NCBI GenBank assembly: GCA_003215635.1
Contig: QCKC01000012.1
Coordinates: 1-39,351, forward strand
Source: Prochlorococcus sp. AG-409-J19
GTDB lineage: Bacteria; Cyanobacteriota; Cyanobacteriia; PCC-6307; Cyanobiaceae
Direction: 5' to 3'
DNA length: 39,351 bases
The translations under genes were made by a program, and so were the position numbers. Below are positions 25,850-34,503 of this stretch, piece by piece (the stretch's first letter is position 1; every line of letters starts with the position of its first letter). The notes under the pieces are model-generated. The model worked only from the letters and a program-made list of their open reading frames with translations, had not been told where the DNA came from and searched no databases.

Positions 25850-26179
25850 ATGGACTTAAACCAATACCAGCAGAAAGCACGAACAACTGCACGTTACCCT
25901 GAAGTTGGTAATAACCCAATCTATCCAACGCTAGGCCTATCAGGTGAAGCTGGGGAAGTTGCTGACAAAGTCAAGAAGGTAATAAGGGATAAAGATGGTC
26001 TCTTCGATAAACAGACTAAAGAAGCAATCAAGCTTGAGTTAGGAGATGTTCTTTGGTATGTTTCTCAGCTTTCATCTGAACTGGGTTTTACCCTTGAAGA
26101 TGTAGGGAGATCTAACCTTGAAAAGTTAGCTAGCAGGGCTTCTAGAGGCCGATTGTCTGGTGAGGGAGATTTACGTTGA
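25850..26179 (+). CDS. MazG-like nucleotide pyrophosphohydrolase
   Basis: A 109-residue single-domain all-alpha NTP pyrophosphohydrolase of the MazG-like type. The metal-binding pattern is visible as GLSGEAGEVADKVKK at about 29-43 (ExxE) and LELGDVLWYVSQLSSELG at about 63-80 (ExxD). Family members hydrolyse (d)NTPs to monophosphates, for housecleaning or stress regulation. Full MazG has two such domains; this is the short form, also common in marine cyanophages. The start is ATG 25850, divergent from pyk with its leader, sharing about 32 bases. Confidence 0.88.
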   Translation: MDLNQYQQKARTTARYPEVGNNPIYPTLGLSGEAGEVADKVKKVIRDKDGLFDKQTKEAIKLELGDVLWYVSQLSSELGFTLEDVGRSNLEKLASRASRGRLSGEGDLR

Positions 26180-26205
26180 TTTTTTTGATTAGATCATCTA
26201 AGTAT

Positions 26206-26505
26206 TTAGCTGTAGTAATTCATTGTATTTGAGAGAAAAGATATGCTTGCTGCAGATAGCAGTTGTTGCATCAAGCTTAGAGCTATAAAGGCTAGAATTG
26301 CTGACAAATCAAGCCCTCCAATAGGTGGAATGATTCCTCTGAATGCATTTAAATAGGGATCCGTTATTGAACTGACAGTGCTTAAAACTGGATTACCCCA
26401 GTCCAGGTTTGGGAACCAACTTAGTAATACTCGAACAATTAGAACGAATGAGTAAATTTCTAGCGTTTGAACTAGAACCTGAAGAACTGATGCAAAGATT
26501 TCCAT
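26206..26505 (-). CDS. YggT family membrane protein
   Basis: A 99-residue protein with two hydrophobic segments and the YggT pattern: LEIYSFVLIVRVLLSWFPNLD at the first, then TDPYLNAFRGIIPPIGGLDLSAILAF. The RVLLSWFP and DPYLNxFRxxIPPxGGxDLSxI phrases are diagnostic. YggT proteins (Ycf19 in plastids) are linked to membrane organisation and cytochrome or photosystem assembly in phototrophs, though the mechanism is uncertain. It is 25 bases after scpB on the same strand, probably one transcript. Confidence 0.92.
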   Translation of the reverse strand: MEIFASVLQVLVQTLEIYSFVLIVRVLLSWFPNLDWGNPVLSTVSSITDPYLNAFRGIIPPIGGLDLSAILAFIALSLMQQLLSAASISFLSNTMNYYS

Positions 26506-26530
26506 GGATAAAGCTTTTTCTCCTTTTAGT

Positions 26531-27064
26531 TTATGAGGCCTGAGGTGGTTCCACGGAACCTAAATCAGGAAGCACTGAGAAAGTTCTATGAAATTTCTCA
26601 GAAAGGCTAAGCCAATAGGACCTGCCTTCACTTTGCCTTTTACGTTCAATGAAGTTCTGGTCAACTAATTCTTTTATGTGTTCATAAGCTCCTGATCCTC
26701 TAAGTTCTATTAACTCCGATTGTAATATCCTTTTTTTTAAAGCTACTGTTGCAAGAGTTCTTAGGGTGGCCACAGATAAATCAACAGGTAATAGATCTTT
26801 TACCAAGTCCCCCAGGCCGGTTCGAAGTTGGAGGCAATATCTTCCTTTATTCTCCTGGATATCTAGAGCCGTATCCCTTTGTGCATAAGAAGCAACAAGA
26901 GCTATTAGAGCTTGCTCGACGTTGGTTTGAGATTCTTTGGAGAGATCCGTTAATTCTTTGATAGTGAGAGGTTTTCCTTTTAGATAAAGGATGGCCTCGA
27001 TTCGAGCAGCTAAGGAAATATCCCTGTGATTATTCGTAGGAGAGAAGGCGGAATCATTGGCCAT
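26531..27064 (-). CDS. scpB: Segregation and condensation protein B
   Basis: ScpB is the winged-helix subunit that, with ScpA and SMC, condenses and segregates the chromosome. The 177-residue protein shows LAARIEAILYLKGKPLTIKEL at the N-terminus (first winged helix), RYCLQLRTGLGDLV, then TLATVALKKRILQSELIELRG and GRSYWLSLSEKFHR (second winged helix). The usual family phrase is TLAIIAYKQPITR; here it is TLATVALKKRILQ, a divergent but recognisable form typical of cyanobacteria. ATG 27064. It lies 36 bases after ilvA. Confidence 0.88.
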   Translation of the reverse strand: MANDSAFSPTNNHRDISLAARIEAILYLKGKPLTIKELTDLSKESQTNVEQALIALVASYAQRDTALDIQENKGRYCLQLRTGLGDLVKDLLPVDLSVATLRTLATVALKKRILQSELIELRGSGAYEHIKELVDQNFIERKRQSEGRSYWLSLSEKFHRTFSVLPDLGSVEPPQAS

Positions 27065-27100
27065 TAATGGCCTTATAAAGCTTCAGTCAAAATAACGCGC

Positions 27101-28645
27101 TCAGGCTGACTTGGCACCTAGGAAAAGTTCATAAGCTGGATTTTTGCTTTCATCCCAACATCTGTAGCCTATTTTCTTAATAAAAGAATGCCAGTCGCTC
27201 ATTTCTTTTTCTAGGACGAGAACTCCTATAACTATTCTTCCAACATCTGAACCATGATTTCTATAATGGAAGATGCTTATGCTCCAATCTGGATTTAATG
27301 ATGTTACAAACTTCATTAATGCTCCAGGTCTTTCAGGGAATTCGAATCGATATAGCAGTTCTTTAATCGAGCAATTGTTAGCTCCTTTTTTAGATAGAGG
27401 TAGTCTCCCTCCGACCATATGTCTTAAATGCATTTTGGCGAGTTCATCTTCACTTAAATCAAGACATTTTAAATTTTCGGATTCTAGTTTAGCTATTAAT
27501 TGCAATCTGTCATTTTGATTGGTAATTTGTATACCCATAAATATTTGTGCACTCAAACTTTCTGACATTCTATAACTAAATTCGGTAAGACTACGATCTC
27601 CAAGTGCGCTACATAATTTCTTTAAGCTACCAGCTTCTTCGGGAATTTCGACGGCAATCATCGCCTCTCTTTCTTCGCCAAGTTCCGCTCGTTCAGCTAC
27701 AAACCTCAAACGGTCAAAATTCATATTTGCTCCACAGGCAACTGCCACTAGATTTTTGTTCTTAGTTCCTCTTAATGAAATATCTGCTTTTAATCCTGCA
27801 ATTGCTAAAGCACCTGCAGGTTCTAGTATTGATCGGGTATCTTCAAAAACATCCTTTATTGCTGCACAGATTTCGTCATTACAAACATTTACCATTCTAT
27901 CCACATATTTCTGTACCAATGGGAATGTATTTCTCCCTACTTCTTTAACTGCTACACCGTCAGCAAAGAGTCCTATATTTTGTAACTTTACTCTTTCTCC
28001 TTTCTCAAGTGATTTTGTCATTGCAGATGAATCATTCGGTTCTACTCCAACAATCTCAACGTTTGGCCATAAACTTTTTATGTAAGCAGATATTCCACTG
28101 ATTAGTCCTCCGCCACCAACAGCAACATAGATCGTATCGGGAGGTTTTCTTGATTGCCTCAGTATTTCGACGCCAATTGTTCCTTGTCCAGCTATAACTT
28201 CTGGATCATCAAATGGGTGAATAAAAGTAAGTCCATGTAACTCACTTCTTCTTAGTGCTTCTTGATGGGCCTCATCGTAGCTTTCACCGTGTAAAAGTAC
28301 TTTTGCACCTTGGTTCTCTACAGCTTTAACTTTTACCTCCGGTGTAGTTAATGGCATTACGATTACAGCTTTGCATCTCAGAAATGCAGCGCTAACAGCA
28401 ACACCTTGTGCATGATTCCCAGCACTTGAGGCTATTACTCCTTTTTTAAGTTCTTCATGGCTAAGAGTTGCCATGCGGTTATAGGCTCCTCGGATCTTGA
28501 AAGAGAAGACATCTTGTAGGTCTTCTCTTTTTAGCCATATTTGGTTTTCTAGCCTTCTGGAGAGATTTTTGGCTAGTTCCAAAGGAGTTTCGTGAGCAAC
28601 GTCATAAACACGAGCTCTCAAAATCTTTTGTAAATAGTCATTCAT
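27101..28645 (-). CDS. ilvA: Threonine ammonia-lyase (biosynthetic)
   Basis: PLP-dependent deamination of threonine to 2-oxobutanoate, the first step of isoleucine synthesis. The PLP lysine is Lys50 in FSFKIRGAYN; the substrate loop SSAGNHAQGVA and the phosphate-binding VGGGGLISG follow. The C-terminal part carries two ACT-like regulatory domains (starting near VEIPEEAGSLKKL and FEFPERPGALMKF), the layout of the isoleucine-inhibited biosynthetic enzyme. 514 aa is typical. ATG 28645, divergent from dxs with 117 bases between. scpB and yggT follow downstream. Confidence 0.95.
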   Translation of the reverse strand: MNDYLQKILRARVYDVAHETPLELAKNLSRRLENQIWLKREDLQDVFSFKIRGAYNRMATLSHEELKKGVIASSAGNHAQGVAVSAAFLRCKAVIVMPLTTPEVKVKAVENQGAKVLLHGESYDEAHQEALRRSELHGLTFIHPFDDPEVIAGQGTIGVEILRQSRKPPDTIYVAVGGGGLISGISAYIKSLWPNVEIVGVEPNDSSAMTKSLEKGERVKLQNIGLFADGVAVKEVGRNTFPLVQKYVDRMVNVCNDEICAAIKDVFEDTRSILEPAGALAIAGLKADISLRGTKNKNLVAVACGANMNFDRLRFVAERAELGEEREAMIAVEIPEEAGSLKKLCSALGDRSLTEFSYRMSESLSAQIFMGIQITNQNDRLQLIAKLESENLKCLDLSEDELAKMHLRHMVGGRLPLSKKGANNCSIKELLYRFEFPERPGALMKFVTSLNPDWSISIFHYRNHGSDVGRIVIGVLVLEKEMSDWHSFIKKIGYRCWDESKNPAYELFLGAKSA

Positions 28646-28762
28646 AGCTTTCTTTTGCGAAACCTTTTGAAAAAGCTCTTAACGATGCATGAGTTATATA
28701 CACAATTTCAGCCAATAAGTATGCAATATCTCGTAGATTAGGAGCATTGGTTCTAGGGGGGC

Positions 28763-30697
28763 ATGCGACTAAGCGATTTAACCCATCCGAATCAGCTGCA
28801 CGGGCTGAGTATTGCACAACTTGAGGATGTCGCCTGTCAGATTAGGGAGCGACATTTGCAGGTTGTTTCTACCAGTGGAGGACACCTTGGCCCGGGCTTA
28901 GGTGTCGTTGAGCTGACAATTGCTCTTTATCAGACCCTAGATCTCGATCGTGACAGGGTGGTATGGGATGTAGGGCATCAAGCTTATCCCCATAAATTAA
29001 TTACAGGGAGGTATGGAGATTTTGATTCATTGAGGCAACAAAATGGAGTCTCCGGATATTTAAAAAGATCTGAAAGTCCTTTTGACCACTTTGGTGCAGG
29101 ACATGCAAGTACATCAATATCGGCAGCTCTTGGGATGGCTCTTGCAAGAGACGCTAGAGGTGAGGATTTTAAATGTGTAGCAGTTATCGGAGATGGTGGC
29201 CTAACTGGCGGCATGGCTTTGGAGGCTATTAATCATGCTGGGCATCTCCCAAATACTCCTTTATTGGTTGTTCTAAATGACAATGACATGTCAATTTCTC
29301 CGCCAGTTGGAGCTTTGTCGACTTACTTAAACCGAATGAGGCATAGTCCCCCTCTTCAATTTATTTCGGATAGCGTCCAAGAAAGTGTCAAGAACCTCCC
29401 ATTCATGGGAGGAGAGTTGCCAGAAGAACTCAAATCCCTTAAAGGCAGTATGCGCCGATTGGCCGTTCCAAAAGTAGGGGCTGTTTTTGAAGAACTTGGT
29501 TTCTCATACATAGGACCAATTGATGGGCATGATATTGCTGAGATGATTAGAACATTTAACACTGCTCATCGAGTTGGAGGCCCTGTTTTAGTTCATGTAG
29601 CCACAACAAAAGGTAAAGGATATCCATATGCTGAAGCTGACCAGGTTGGTTATCATGCCCAATCAGCTTTTGACTTAACTACAGGAAAGTCAAAGCCATC
29701 TAAATCTCCTAAGCCTCCTAGTTATAGCAAAGTCTTTGGGCAAACATTAGTAAAACTTTGCGAGCAGGATCCTAAGGTTTTTGGCATTACAGCAGCAATG
29801 GCCACTGGTACGGGACTTGATCTTCTTCAGAAAGCTAATCCCAAACAATATATAGATGTTGGTATCGCGGAACAACATGCAGTGACACTTGCTGCTGGCA
29901 TGGCATGTGAAGGTTTAAAACCCGTTGTTGCTATTTACAGCACATTTCTTCAAAGGGCATATGACCAATTAATCCATGACGTTGGCATACAAAAGCTTCC
30001 AGTTACTTTTGTTCTTGATAGGGCAGGAATTGTTGGGGCGGATGGTCCAACTCATCAGGGCCAATATGACATCAGTTATTTACGAGCTGTTCCGAATTTC
30101 ACGGTTATGGCTCCTAAGGATGAATCGGAACTTCAAAGGATGCTTGTCACTTCTTTGCAACATGATGGTCCCATTGCATTAAGGATCCCTCGTGGATCTG
30201 GAGAAGGAGTTCCACTTATGGAAGAGGGTTGGAAACCTTTGAAAATTGGAAGAGGAGAGATTTTGTCTGAAGGAGAAGATTTGCTGATTGTTGCTTACGG
30301 ATCCATGGTTCCAACAGCAATTGCTACCGCAGAACTTTTAAAAGAATCAGGTATTACTTCTACTGTTATTAATGCAAGATTTTTACGTCCTTTAGATCAA
30401 GCATTAATTCATCCATTTGCAAGACGTCTTAACAAGCTCGTGACAATGGAAGAGGGTGCTCTGCCAGGCGGTTTCGGATCAGCTGTAGTTGAGTCACTAA
30501 CTGATCAGGAAATACACATCTCAACCTTAAGGATTGGTATTCCTGATAAATTAATTGACCATGCAAGTCCAGATCAGAGTAAGGAATCTCTAGGATTAAC
30601 CTCTATACAAATTAAAGAAAGAATTATGGATTATTTTAATTGGGCTCTATCAGAATCTGTTGAAAAAGATAAACAAATTGAAAAGTTAAAGAACTAA
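28763..30697 (+). CDS. dxs: 1-deoxy-D-xylulose-5-phosphate synthase
   Basis: Thiamine-diphosphate enzyme that condenses pyruvate and glyceraldehyde 3-phosphate, the entry step of the MEP isoprenoid pathway feeding carotenoids and chlorophyll side chains. [15 protein letters not shown] is at about 38-52, the TPP motif GDGGLTGG at 143-150 with LNDNDMSI at 171-178. The pyrimidine-domain glutamate is in [10 protein letters not shown] near 370, followed by [15 protein letters not shown]. Full length at 644 aa. ATG 28763 is preceded by a GGGGGG run. A strong hairpin follows the stop. Confidence 0.97.
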   Translation: MRLSDLTHPNQLHGLSIAQLEDVACQIRERHLQVVSTSGGHLGPGLGVVELTIALYQTLDLDRDRVVWDVGHQAYPHKLITGRYGDFDSLRQQNGVSGYLKRSESPFDHFGAGHASTSISAALGMALARDARGEDFKCVAVIGDGGLTGGMALEAINHAGHLPNTPLLVVLNDNDMSISPPVGALSTYLNRMRHSPPLQFISDSVQESVKNLPFMGGELPEELKSLKGSMRRLAVPKVGAVFEELGFSYIGPIDGHDIAEMIRTFNTAHRVGGPVLVHVATTKGKGYPYAEADQVGYHAQSAFDLTTGKSKPSKSPKPPSYSKVFGQTLVKLCEQDPKVFGITAAMATGTGLDLLQKANPKQYIDVGIAEQHAVTLAAGMACEGLKPVVAIYSTFLQRAYDQLIHDVGIQKLPVTFVLDRAGIVGADGPTHQGQYDISYLRAVPNFTVMAPKDESELQRMLVTSLQHDGPIALRIPRGSGEGVPLMEEGWKPLKIGRGEILSEGEDLLIVAYGSMVPTAIATAELLKESGITSTVINARFLRPLDQALIHPFARRLNKLVTMEEGALPGGFGSAVVESLTDQEIHISTLRIGIPDKLIDHASPDQSKESLGLTSIQIKERIMDYFNWALSESVEKDKQIEKLKN

Positions 30698-30768
30698 CTA
30701 GATACCTTTTCATAAGTCAGGTTTTAGTTGTTCTATAAGGGTACATATACTAAAAAGCACCTTTGCTT

Positions 30769-30804
30769 ATCGAGCAAATACAGCTCTAGCTGTATTTGCT
30801 CGAT
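30769..30804. terminator. Strong hairpin between convergent dxs and psaK
   Basis: ATCGAGCAAATACAGCT and AGCTGTATTTGCTCGAT are a perfect 17-base inverted repeat separated by only two bases. On the plus strand it is followed by TCTGTTTCTT; on the minus strand TTTTT follows after about 10 bases. It lies between two genes that converge and probably terminates both. Confidence 0.75.
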
Positions 30805-30842
30805 TCTGTTTCTTGAGCCTTTGGATTCCCCTTGAAAAAGCT

Positions 30843-31103
30843 TTAGAGAAGTCCTCTTGAAGCTAAGCCAACTATTGAACCTATACCTAGTACATGACCG
30901 AGGCAGTTTGCGGCAACGACTGAAGCATGACTCATTCCTCCGAAGAATTTGGAGTTGGGGATTTCAAATCCTTCATTGGGTTGAGCGATATTGGCTTTTG
31001 CTATTGCGTAAGCAAGAACATTGCAAGCAATCATGACCAGAGCAACCTTTGGGGACCAATGGAATGTTGCTGGAGCAGTGGCAGCCAGTAGTGATGTGAA
31101 CAT
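30843..31103 (-). CDS. psaK: Photosystem I reaction center subunit PsaK
   Basis: An 86-residue thylakoid membrane subunit at the edge of photosystem I that binds antenna chlorophyll and helps connect light-harvesting complexes. The protein starts MFTSLLAATAPATFHWSPKV and has two membrane spans (about 19-37 and 60-82). The second half holds SHASVVAANCLGHVLGIGSIVGL, split across the G-rich helix typical of the PsaG/PsaK signature. ATG 31103. Length fits processed bacterial PsaK. A pair of DUF3593/DUF2499 genes lies just upstream on the same strand (67 bases). Confidence 0.92.
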   Translation of the reverse strand: MFTSLLAATAPATFHWSPKVALVMIACNVLAYAIAKANIAQPNEGFEIPNSKFFGGMSHASVVAANCLGHVLGIGSIVGLASRGLL

Positions 31104-31170
31104 AAGGCCATGGAAGCGACAATCTATTTTCCTTTATAAACCATCATTGACTACAAGAATGTGAATCCTC

Positions 31171-31515
31171 TTAAGAGTTGTTTACTACTTTTACATTATG
31201 GCCTCGTATAAATCCCAGGACAACAAAGGCATCACTAAGGGTCAAAAACGCCTCAGCAAAGCCATGTAGAGGGTCAACATCGGTTAATTCTGCTCCATAC
31301 AGAAGCTTTGCCAGGATGGCAAAAATAATTGTCATCAGTACAAATAAGAGGGTTAATTTGAACCCCCAGAGAGCCTCTTTGGGAATAGAGCAGGATTTCT
31401 GAGCCCAGAATAAAAAAGCCAGGTATGGGATAAGTGACATTACAAAAAATGGGCTTGGATCTATTGAGGCAAGCAATTCAAGAGTGTTTTGAACCAGCTC
31501 ATTGAGAAGATTCAT
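31171..31515 (-). CDS. DUF3593 family membrane protein
   Basis: A 114-residue protein with three hydrophobic segments (about 23-41, 49-70 and 87-103), matching the DUF3593 family of cyanobacteria and plastids. Recognisable phrases are DPSPFFVMSLIPYLAFLFWA and GFAEAFLTLSDAFVVLGFIRG. Function unknown. Its ATG at 31515 overlaps the stop of the DUF2499 gene by 4 bases, so translation is likely coupled. The distribution of this family among oxygenic phototrophs and the position next to psaK hint at a thylakoid role (inference). Confidence 0.82.
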   Translation of the reverse strand: MNLLNELVQNTLELLASIDPSPFFVMSLIPYLAFLFWAQKSCSIPKEALWGFKLTLLFVLMTIIFAILAKLLYGAELTDVDPLHGFAEAFLTLSDAFVVLGFIRGHNVKVVNNS

Positions 31516-31820
31516 GCGCTTTCCCTTTGGTTTTTAATTCTGATCAAATTCCATGCAGCTGCTGCGAGACAAGAATTTCCTATTACCGTTAATCCTGATT
31601 GCAGAACTACGAGACCTTTTAAAGCTTCGGAATTATCGAAGATATGCCAGGTAATTGCTGCCATTGCGCTAATTAAGTTTGGGATCATTGCGATGCCAAG
31701 CCACATAAATCCTGAGTTCTCTTCTGCTTTGCCCCAGCGGACTATTAGCACAATGGCCAGCATCCATTCCAAAACAGTGGCTATGTGTATAAACCATGTT
31801 GTAAGAGAGAGGGAGTGCAC
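31512..31820 (-). CDS. DUF2499 family membrane protein
   Basis: A 102-residue protein with hydrophobic segments at about 5-26, 38-57 and 70-90, matching the DUF2499 family. MHSLSLTTWFIHIATVLEW opens the protein and GFMWLGIAMIPNLISAMAAI plus TWHIFDN are characteristic. Family knowledge: it occurs in cyanobacteria and in plants and usually accompanies DUF3593. Here the two genes overlap by 4 bases, consistent with a two-component membrane complex. It starts 33 bases after the last gene of the glucosylglycerol operon, so partial readthrough is possible. Confidence 0.82.
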   Translation of the reverse strand: MHSLSLTTWFIHIATVLEWMLAIVLIVRWGKAEENSGFMWLGIAMIPNLISAMAAITWHIFDNSEALKGLVVLQSGLTVIGNSCLAAAAWNLIRIKNQRESA

Positions 31821-31853
31821 TATTTTTTCCTATTGGAAGAAATTGGTTTTAAA

Positions 31854-32825
31854 TTAGCTTATTCTTTTTCCGGATTTAGTGGAGAAATGATGTTCCTTTT
31901 GTTTTTTCCAAGTGATTCTTGGTTCCGATGGGATATCCAAAGCTGTATCTCCAATCATTCTTATGGTGCCTTTGGGAGTATCAAAAAAAAGTAATTGATT
32001 TTGTCCTAACCATTCCTTATATATTAGTTTGCATTGAATTCCATCTGGATCGAGATATATATCTTCAGGGCGAACAGCTATTCTAATTGAATCAAGAGGT
32101 TCAAACATATTTATTTGAGGTCTACCTATGAAGTTTGCAACGAAAATACTTTGAGGCTTTAAGTATAGTTCTTGTGGCGTGCCTATTTGCTCTAAATTAC
32201 CATTATTAAGCACAGCAATCCTATTAGAAATTGCCATCGCTTCCTGCTGATCATGTGTGACATATATCACTGGTTTGTCTCCACTAATAATTAGTTTTCT
32301 TAGCTCGGGTCTTAGATCTTCCCGCAATTGTGCATCTAAATTGCTCATTGGCTCGTCCAACAGATATATCAGTGGGTCTCTAAGTAGAGCTCTTGCAAGG
32401 GCAATCCGTTGACGTTGGCCACCTGAAATTTCCTGAGGCTTTCTATTTCTCAATGTTGCTATTTGCAATAGTTCAAGTACATATGAAATACGTCTTTTCT
32501 GTTCTGCAATTGAATATCCTCTTACCTTTAATCCAAGAGCTAGATTCTCAACTACGGTTAAATGAGGGAAAAGAGCATAGCTTTGAAAGACCATGCCTAT
32601 CTTTCTATTAACTGGTGATATACCTTTAAGATCCTTGTTAAAGAGTGATATTGAACCTTCTGAGGGTTTATCTAATCCTGCAATTAGTCTTAATGTGGTA
32701 CTTTTGCCACAGCCGCTAGGTCCTAGCAAGGCTAGACATTCTCCAGGTTGAACTTCGATATTTATATTTCTTATAATCCAATTTCGTTGAACACACAGTC
32801 CGAGATTTTCAAGAGTTAAGGTCAT
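31854..32825 (-). CDS. ggtA: Glucosylglycerol-type sugar ABC importer, ATPase
   Basis: ATP-binding subunit of a MalK/UgpC-like importer, 323 aa. Walker A GPSGCGKST is at 35-43, the Q-loop Gln81 in MVFQSYALFPHLT, the ABC signature ISGGQRQRIALARALLRDP at 133-151 and Walker B LIYLLDEP just after. A C-terminal TOBE-type region includes IAVRPEDIYLDP. The ATG at 32825 overlaps the ggtD stop by 4 bases. The name follows from the operon context with ggpS and ggtBCD; the sequence alone would only say sugar-type ATPase. In Synechocystis ggtA is not in the ggtBCD cluster, so the arrangement here is more compact. Confidence 0.85.
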   Translation of the reverse strand: MTLTLENLGLCVQRNWIIRNINIEVQPGECLALLGPSGCGKSTTLRLIAGLDKPSEGSISLFNKDLKGISPVNRKIGMVFQSYALFPHLTVVENLALGLKVRGYSIAEQKRRISYVLELLQIATLRNRKPQEISGGQRQRIALARALLRDPLIYLLDEPMSNLDAQLREDLRPELRKLIISGDKPVIYVTHDQQEAMAISNRIAVLNNGNLEQIGTPQELYLKPQSIFVANFIGRPQINMFEPLDSIRIAVRPEDIYLDPDGIQCKLIYKEWLGQNQLLFFDTPKGTIRMIGDTALDIPSEPRITWKKQKEHHFSTKSGKRIS

Positions 32826-33637
32826 CCTTTAACAGCTCCCTGAGTCAGACCAGATACTATTTGCCTTTGGAAAATCAACACTATCATTAGTAGTGGTATT
32901 GATCCAATTACTGTAGCTGCAGCATATGCACCATAAGGAACTTCGTACACAGAGGATCCTGCTAATCTTGCCATTGCAACTGGTAATGTTAATAGTTCTG
33001 ATTTGCTTATCCAGGTTAGAGCAATTGGATATTCATTCCAGCTAAACAAAAAGACTAAAATTGCCGTGCTTGCTATAGAGGGTTTAATAAGTGGTAATAA
33101 TATCCATCTAAGTCTCTGAAATAGTGTTAATCCTTCAAGTACAGAAGCTTCTTCTAAGTCTTTAGGTATATCTTTAAATGCAGCAGTTAATAGTAGAATG
33201 GCTAAGGGCATTGATAATGCTGAATATGGTATGCATATAGCTAGTAGATTGTTACCAAGATTAAACTTCCTGGCAACTTCTAGTAGAGATAGAAAAAGTA
33301 TTACATATGGAAACATTGCACTTCCAGCTAGAAATAACTTAGAAAGTTTAGAAAACCTGTTATTGCTTTTGGACAATGAATAAGACGCTGGTACTGCAAT
33401 TATCAAAGTTATTGCTGTGGAAAGAAGACCTACTATGAGGCTGTTTAAAAGATATTTCCAAAAGGGTGGATTTGAATTTAGAATTTGAAGATAGTTTTCA
33501 AAAGTCCATCTGTTAGGTGAAAATATGAATGGTTGTGTGAGAGCTTCAGGAGTACTGAATGATGTATATAATTGCCATCCTAGAGGTAATAATGACCAGA
33601 TTAAAATAAAGATGATTAGAGTCTTATTTAATTTCAT
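32822..33637 (-). CDS. ggtD: Sugar ABC importer, inner membrane permease 2
   Basis: A 271-residue permease of the MalG type with about six membrane spans. The EAA loop that contacts the ATPase is visible as EEASVLEGLTLFQRLRWILL followed by PLIKPS. N-terminal PLGWQLYTSFSTPEAL and FSPNRWTFENYLQIL are typical of MalG-like carbohydrate permeases. Start and stop both overlap the neighbouring genes by 4 bases. Assigned as GgtD by position between ggtC and ggtA behind ggpS; other sugars or sucrose could also be substrates. Confidence 0.84.
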   Translation of the reverse strand: MKLNKTLIIFILIWSLLPLGWQLYTSFSTPEALTQPFIFSPNRWTFENYLQILNSNPPFWKYLLNSLIVGLLSTAITLIIAVPASYSLSKSNNRFSKLSKLFLAGSAMFPYVILFLSLLEVARKFNLGNNLLAICIPYSALSMPLAILLLTAAFKDIPKDLEEASVLEGLTLFQRLRWILLPLIKPSIASTAILVFLFSWNEYPIALTWISKSELLTLPVAMARLAGSSVYEVPYGAYAAATVIGSIPLLMIVLIFQRQIVSGLTQGAVKG

Positions 33638-34503
33638 AATTTATATCTCCTAAAGTTATTTGTTATTGTGATTGTTACGATATAAGCTGACAAACATACA
33701 AATATCAGAATCATAAAACTAGCTAACATTATAGTTGAACTATATCCAAAATCAAGGAATCTCATTGCATTTAAATATGAATAGATTGCTAGACTCTCAG
33801 TACTGCTAGCTGGACCACCACCAGTCATTACTTGAATTAAGTCGAATACACCAAATGCCTGAGCCAGTCTAAAAATCAAACCTAATAATAAATATGGCTT
33901 TAATAGTGGCAATGTTATATACAGGAAAGATTGTTTTGGAGATCCACCTTCTAGTCTAAAAGCCTCATAAAGATCCACAGGTATCGTTTGCAGACCTGCT
34001 AATAAAATCAAGGCGATGAAAGGTGTGGTTTTCCATACGTCCGCTATTACTGTTCCAACCCACGCTAAAGATGGATTAGAAAGTATATTTAGATTGTTAA
34101 ATCCTATTAGATTGAGTATCTGATCGATTGGACCATATGGTGTGTTAAATATCCACCGCCAAGAGAGAGCCATTATGGTGGTGGGTAGTGCCCATGGTAG
34201 AAGTGTTATAGACCTATATATTTGCTTGCTCTTCCATTCATTATTAAGTAAAAGAGCAATAACTAAAGCAAGAATCATTTCTATTCCAACTGAAAAAACT
34301 GCAAATCTTGATGTTTGATATAGATCTTGCCAGAATCTTCCATCACTTATTAATCTTATCCAATTCGCACCATTGTTATATATTGGTTCAAGTCCTGTAA
34401 GTACAGATGAGGCATGTAAGCTCAACCAGAAATAGCGTATTAGTGGGAAGCCAAATACTAAAAGTAGTAGTAATGTAGCAGGTATTAGTAGTAAATAATT
34501 CAT
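33634..34503 (-). CDS. ggtC: Sugar ABC importer, inner membrane permease 1
   Basis: A 289-residue MalF-type permease. It starts MNYLLLIPATLLLLLVFGFP and has about six spans; the EAA loop reads EAFRLEGGSPKQSFLYITLP followed by LLKPYL near residue 180-205. The phrase LLPWALPTTIMALSWRWIFN and the motif VMTGGGPASSTESLAIYSY are characteristic of the family. 4-base overlaps with ggtB and ggtD indicate a single transcript with coupled translation. The GgtC identity comes from the operon. Confidence 0.84.
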   Translation of the reverse strand: MNYLLLIPATLLLLLVFGFPLIRYFWLSLHASSVLTGLEPIYNNGANWIRLISDGRFWQDLYQTSRFAVFSVGIEMILALVIALLLNNEWKSKQIYRSITLLPWALPTTIMALSWRWIFNTPYGPIDQILNLIGFNNLNILSNPSLAWVGTVIADVWKTTPFIALILLAGLQTIPVDLYEAFRLEGGSPKQSFLYITLPLLKPYLLLGLIFRLAQAFGVFDLIQVMTGGGPASSTESLAIYSYLNAMRFLDFGYSSTIMLASFMILIFVCLSAYIVTITITNNFRRYKL

